Positions 61,575-64,000 of a DNA stretch of 64,000 nucleotides are shown piece by piece. How positions within the stretch are numbered: position 1 is the stretch's first letter; each line of letters starts with the position of its first letter. The position numbers and the translations under genes are program-made. Below the pieces are notes generated by a model. The model had not been told where the DNA came from. It searched no databases and saw nothing but the letters and a program-made list of their open reading frames with translations. Source of the stretch: Nemertoderma westbladi (lineage: Eukaryota > Xenacoelomorpha > Nemertodermatida > Nemertodermatidae); NCBI GenBank assembly GCA_032718475.1, contig JAUCBJ010002633.1:111322-175321 (forward strand). The letters run 5' to 3'.

Positions 61575-63074
61575 CCACTTCCCAACACGTTCTTCAGGAC
61601 TATCGGCTTTGAGGCGCCCCTTTGCACAACTTTTCCGACCAGATACCTCATTTACAGTTTGCCAGGTAAGTCTTGATTGTTGCTGTATGTGAGCAGTTGT
61701 AATTGCTTCAGTTTTATCCTGTATGTACTTTTCCTGGCTGATGTTGTAGGCCAATTTAAGATCGTCCTTAGCTTTCTCAACCTTGTTAATGTTTTCGGTT
61801 GTTGGTTGTTCGGTTTTAACTTTGTAGGCTATCTTAAGATCTTCTCTCTTACAAGTAACCTCAGAGTTTTGCCATGGCACATACTGTTTTCGTTTAGGTT
61901 TCTGGGGGATATGCCTCTTAGCTGATTCCTTGTGGGCTGTTATTATATTCTGGTATATTGAATCGGTGGATTGGTCTTCATCCATTGACTGAAGTGCTTC
62001 AAAGCGGTTTTGAACTTCTACTGTGTAAGCATCCTTTACAGCATTGTCAGTTCTGAGTTTCTCCCAGTCATAGTTGATTTGCTTGCTTGTCCTGGGTTTG
62101 CTGGCTCTCAAACTGAGTCTGATCTCTGCAGTCACAATTCTGTGGTCCGAACCAATTAGGTTGAACGAGCTGTATGCCTCGCAGTTGATCATGCTATTTC
62201 TCCACTTTTTGTTTATAAGGATGTAATCCAGTTGTGCTTTGGTTCCATTAGGGTATTGAAAGGTCCATAGCTTCCCCTTACTCTTTTCGAATGTGTTGTT
62301 TGTTGGTATCAATTCACATTCTTCCATTAGGTCTAAAAGTAAGTACCCATTTCTGTTAGAACTGGTGTTATAGGTGTAACCCTTGATGTCTTCTGGGCCA
62401 ATTTGCGCATTCAGGTCACCAGCAATGACTTTAACATTGTGTTTCGGGATGTCCTTAATAAGTCCAGTCAGTTCTTCATAAAACTTGACTGCTTGTTCTG
62501 GCTCTGGTGCATTGGTTGGACTGTAGCAACATATAACTGTTGTCTTGGGATTCCCATCAAATGTTGCGATCATAACCCTGGAATTTATAGATTCGATGTT
62601 GTTTAGGGTCTTAAGTGCAAATGGACTTAGCAGAATTCCTACTCCACCAATTGATGCATTGGCCGAGTTTCTTACTGCTGAGCTTATTTCCAACGTCCAT
62701 CCATTTCCAATGTCATTGTACTTCATGGCAGTGTCTTCATGACAAATCCGATGTTCTTGGATGCAGATGATGTCGATGTTATATTCCATTGCCAGAGCGA
62801 CCATGTCACCCTGTTTGCACTGTGCTTTCAGAGTGTGTGCGTTCATTGTAGCAATCTTTAGTGTCTTTTTACATTTCAACAGGTTGGTTCTTCTTTCTTC
62901 TCTGTCTTCTGTTCCAGTAGCCAATTTATCGACCCCAGCCTGGTGTACCACTGAGGGACGCGGTCCTTGTTGACCCGGGCGACGACCGAGCCGGTATTTC
63001 TCCTGGAGGGTTCTCATACTCATATCTTTCAGTTGCGGGAGTAAACCGCTTGTGGTCGCAACTCCTACAAGCAT
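61575..63074 (-). CDS. AP-type endonuclease domain of the RTE-like element
   Basis: The open frame of about 500 aa has the whole APE-type endonuclease: KIATMNAHTLKAQCK (Asn), IICIQEHRI (Glu), TTVICCYSPTNAPE, VIAGDLNAQIGPEDIKGYTY (Asp/Asn pair), LDYILINKKWRN (Asp) and NLIGSDHRIVTAEIRLS (Asp-His). A charged linker follows (KRHIPQKPKRKQYVPW, SEVTCKREDLKIAYKV) up to the RT border. All catalytic positions appear intact. It would nick target DNA to prime reverse transcription. The last 20 codons (WVLGLSGSLL...) are flank, not element. Confidence 0.87.
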
Positions 63075-63162
63075 CTTCGCAGTAGTTCGCCGTTGGTTGA
63101 TTACCTTCTGCCAACCTTGTCAGCATGTCTAGCCATTGGTTGATTACCTTCCGCCTATCCAT
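62926..63162 (-). CDS. Small upstream overlapping frame (possible ORF1 of the RTE-like element)
   Basis: 78 aa: MDRRKVINQWLDMLTRLAEG, AEGNQPTANYCEDACRSCDH, TPATERYEYENPPGEI. It overlaps the endonuclease frame by about 150 bp in another frame. RTE elements are known for a short first ORF that overlaps the pol ORF, so this could be it. A single copy gives no test of conservation. Confidence 0.4.
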   Translation of the reverse strand: MDRRKVINQWLDMLTRLAEGNQPTANYCEDACRSCDHKRFTPATERYEYENPPGEIPARSSPGSTRTASLSGTPGWGR

Positions 63163-63820
63163 GGCCTACAGCCCTGCTGCCGAATGTAGGGGTCCATTTG
63201 TTACACCCTGAACCAAGTGTGCCTCCTGGGTTAGGTTACCTAACACTGGTAGAGGAGCATCCAGTATAGACAGGGCGGGGCTCGTATCATCTCTAATGCA
63301 GATGCGTATCAAGCCTTTGCCTTCAATGGTGCCCTAGGCGCTATAGCCCTCAATAACTTATTTAGTTGACGGGGCTAAACCAACCCACTCTTGATCAACT
63401 AAATAATGAATAGGCTATGCTTATCGGGCCTGCCCTACTGGGCTGACAGCTACAGGTAGTACCACATTTCTGCCATAGTGGTAGCAGGATCTGGGGACCT
63501 GACCTGACCTAGTAAGCTTTTCATAACGCGAGTTAAATATTTTATTGGATTTATTTATTATTAATATTCCAATATCAGTACTGGGTGTGGGAACATGGAA
63601 TTTGGGTATATTCAATGAACTGGGGGCGATTTACGGGTGAATATTGGGGCAACTTACGGGGGACGGGACTCATATCAGATATTTAAGGGCCAAGGGTGGG
63701 AGGTAAAATCAAGCAGTACTTTAGGTATCAGGTTCGCCTGTTACTTAATTAGGCCTAGCCAACCTCCTACTGCCTGTAGAGGTAGTTTTGGTAACTCGCT
63801 AGGCCTTGGGACAAGGACTG
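63163..63820. other. Presumed 5' UTR of the RTE-like copy and flank
   Basis: Contains several runs of GGCCTGCCCTACTGGGCTGA and CGAGCCTG type, and AGGCCTAGCC. No open frame with protein-like features. Where the element begins is not visible. Confidence 0.35.
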
Positions 63821-64000
63821 CCCTTAGCGGTTCCTGGCCATTAGCAGTTATTACGAGCCTGAAAAGGATTCAGAAAGCCTGCTGATTGCATCAGGGATTT
63901 GCGACGGGAACTGACAGATCCTTAGCGGTCCCTGGTCACCGGCAGCGATTAAGAGCCTGAAAAGGATTCGGAAAGCTTGCTGACTGCGCCAGGGACTTGC
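63821..64000 (+). repeat. 98-bp tandem repeat at the window end
   Basis: CTTAGCGGTTCCTGG (63823) and CTTAGCGGTCCCTGG (63921) start two head-to-tail units that share GAGCCTGAAAAGGATTC and TTTGCGACGGG/CTTGC. The second unit runs out of the window. Confidence 0.8.

Larger units (their letters stand above)
61563..63162 (-). mobile_element. RTE-like non-LTR retrotransposon, 5' (endonuclease) half
   Basis: It contains the N-terminal half of the family represented by RT copies 1-5. The last element residues (LKADSPEERVGKWKNH) correspond to KAESPADRLNGWKAHF at the start of RT copy 4. It ends there at about 61563, so this is a 3'-truncated copy, the reverse of the usual 5' truncation. A rearrangement is the likely cause. 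Confidence 0.82.

Overview
The window looks like a piece of an invertebrate animal nuclear genome that is almost entirely mobile DNA. It is AT-rich, holds no operon-like gene clusters, and carries animal-type non-LTR retrotransposons, BEL/Pao and Ty3/gypsy-like LTR elements, MITEs and minisatellites. Runs rich in ACCGGTA and AGGCCT recur, as I have seen in marine invertebrate DNA, but I cannot name the species. The only likely host gene is a small secreted or GPI-anchored Ly6/uPAR-type protein at 30969-31358.

Layout. 1-9 kb: broken non-LTR fragments (an RTE-like 3' end, a second RTE-like RT, an RT with a gag-type CCHC tail), a degenerate LTR, G/C-capped MITEs and AT-rich spacer. 10-30 kb: further RTE-like copies with (TAG)n tails, an almost open CR1-like element inserted into another repeat ('Y'), several copies of a repeat called here 'X', one solo LTR and related LTRs with a minus-strand gag-like internal region, and two large minisatellites. 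30-33 kb: a 15-bp CAATTG minisatellite, the Ly6-like gene and an RTE-like tail. 33.5-38.8 kb: a young Ty3/gypsy-like element on the minus strand whose 303-bp LTRs are identical by eye, but which lacks the catalytic half of its reverse transcriptase. 39.4-40.1 kb: a 665-bp insertion carrying three hammerhead ribozymes (see below). 40-58 kb: two BEL/Pao elements in divergent (head-to-head) orientation, each interrupted by the same TTAA-targeting, piggyBac-like non-autonomous element; one of those is itself interrupted by a second TTAA element. 59-61.6 kb: an unrecognised, decayed GC-richer coding region. 61.6-63.2 kb: the endonuclease half of the RTE-like element.

Most notable system. At 39392-40056, flanked by an 11-bp target-site duplication, lies a retroposon with a 341-bp repeating unit. 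Each unit has a complete type I hammerhead ribozyme core (CTGATGA, a GGCC/GGCC stem II, GAAA, a short stem III, cleavage after GUA, and a 7-bp stem I). The ribozyme sits between tRNA-type RNA polymerase III A-box and B-box motifs, as if it replaced the anticodon arm of a tRNA. Two copies lie head-to-tail on the minus strand and a third, truncated copy is inverted, the pattern expected from target-primed insertion of a multimeric RNA with a 5' inversion. It resembles animal retrozymes and the schistosome ribozyme SINEs, but the embedding in a tRNA-like promoter is unusual.

Only parts of elements work together here: gag, protease, RT, RNase H and integrase within each LTR element, and endonuclease plus RT in the RTE family. 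Most are broken. The MITEs, solo LTR and ribozyme element encode no protein and must be moved by enzymes supplied from elsewhere in the genome.
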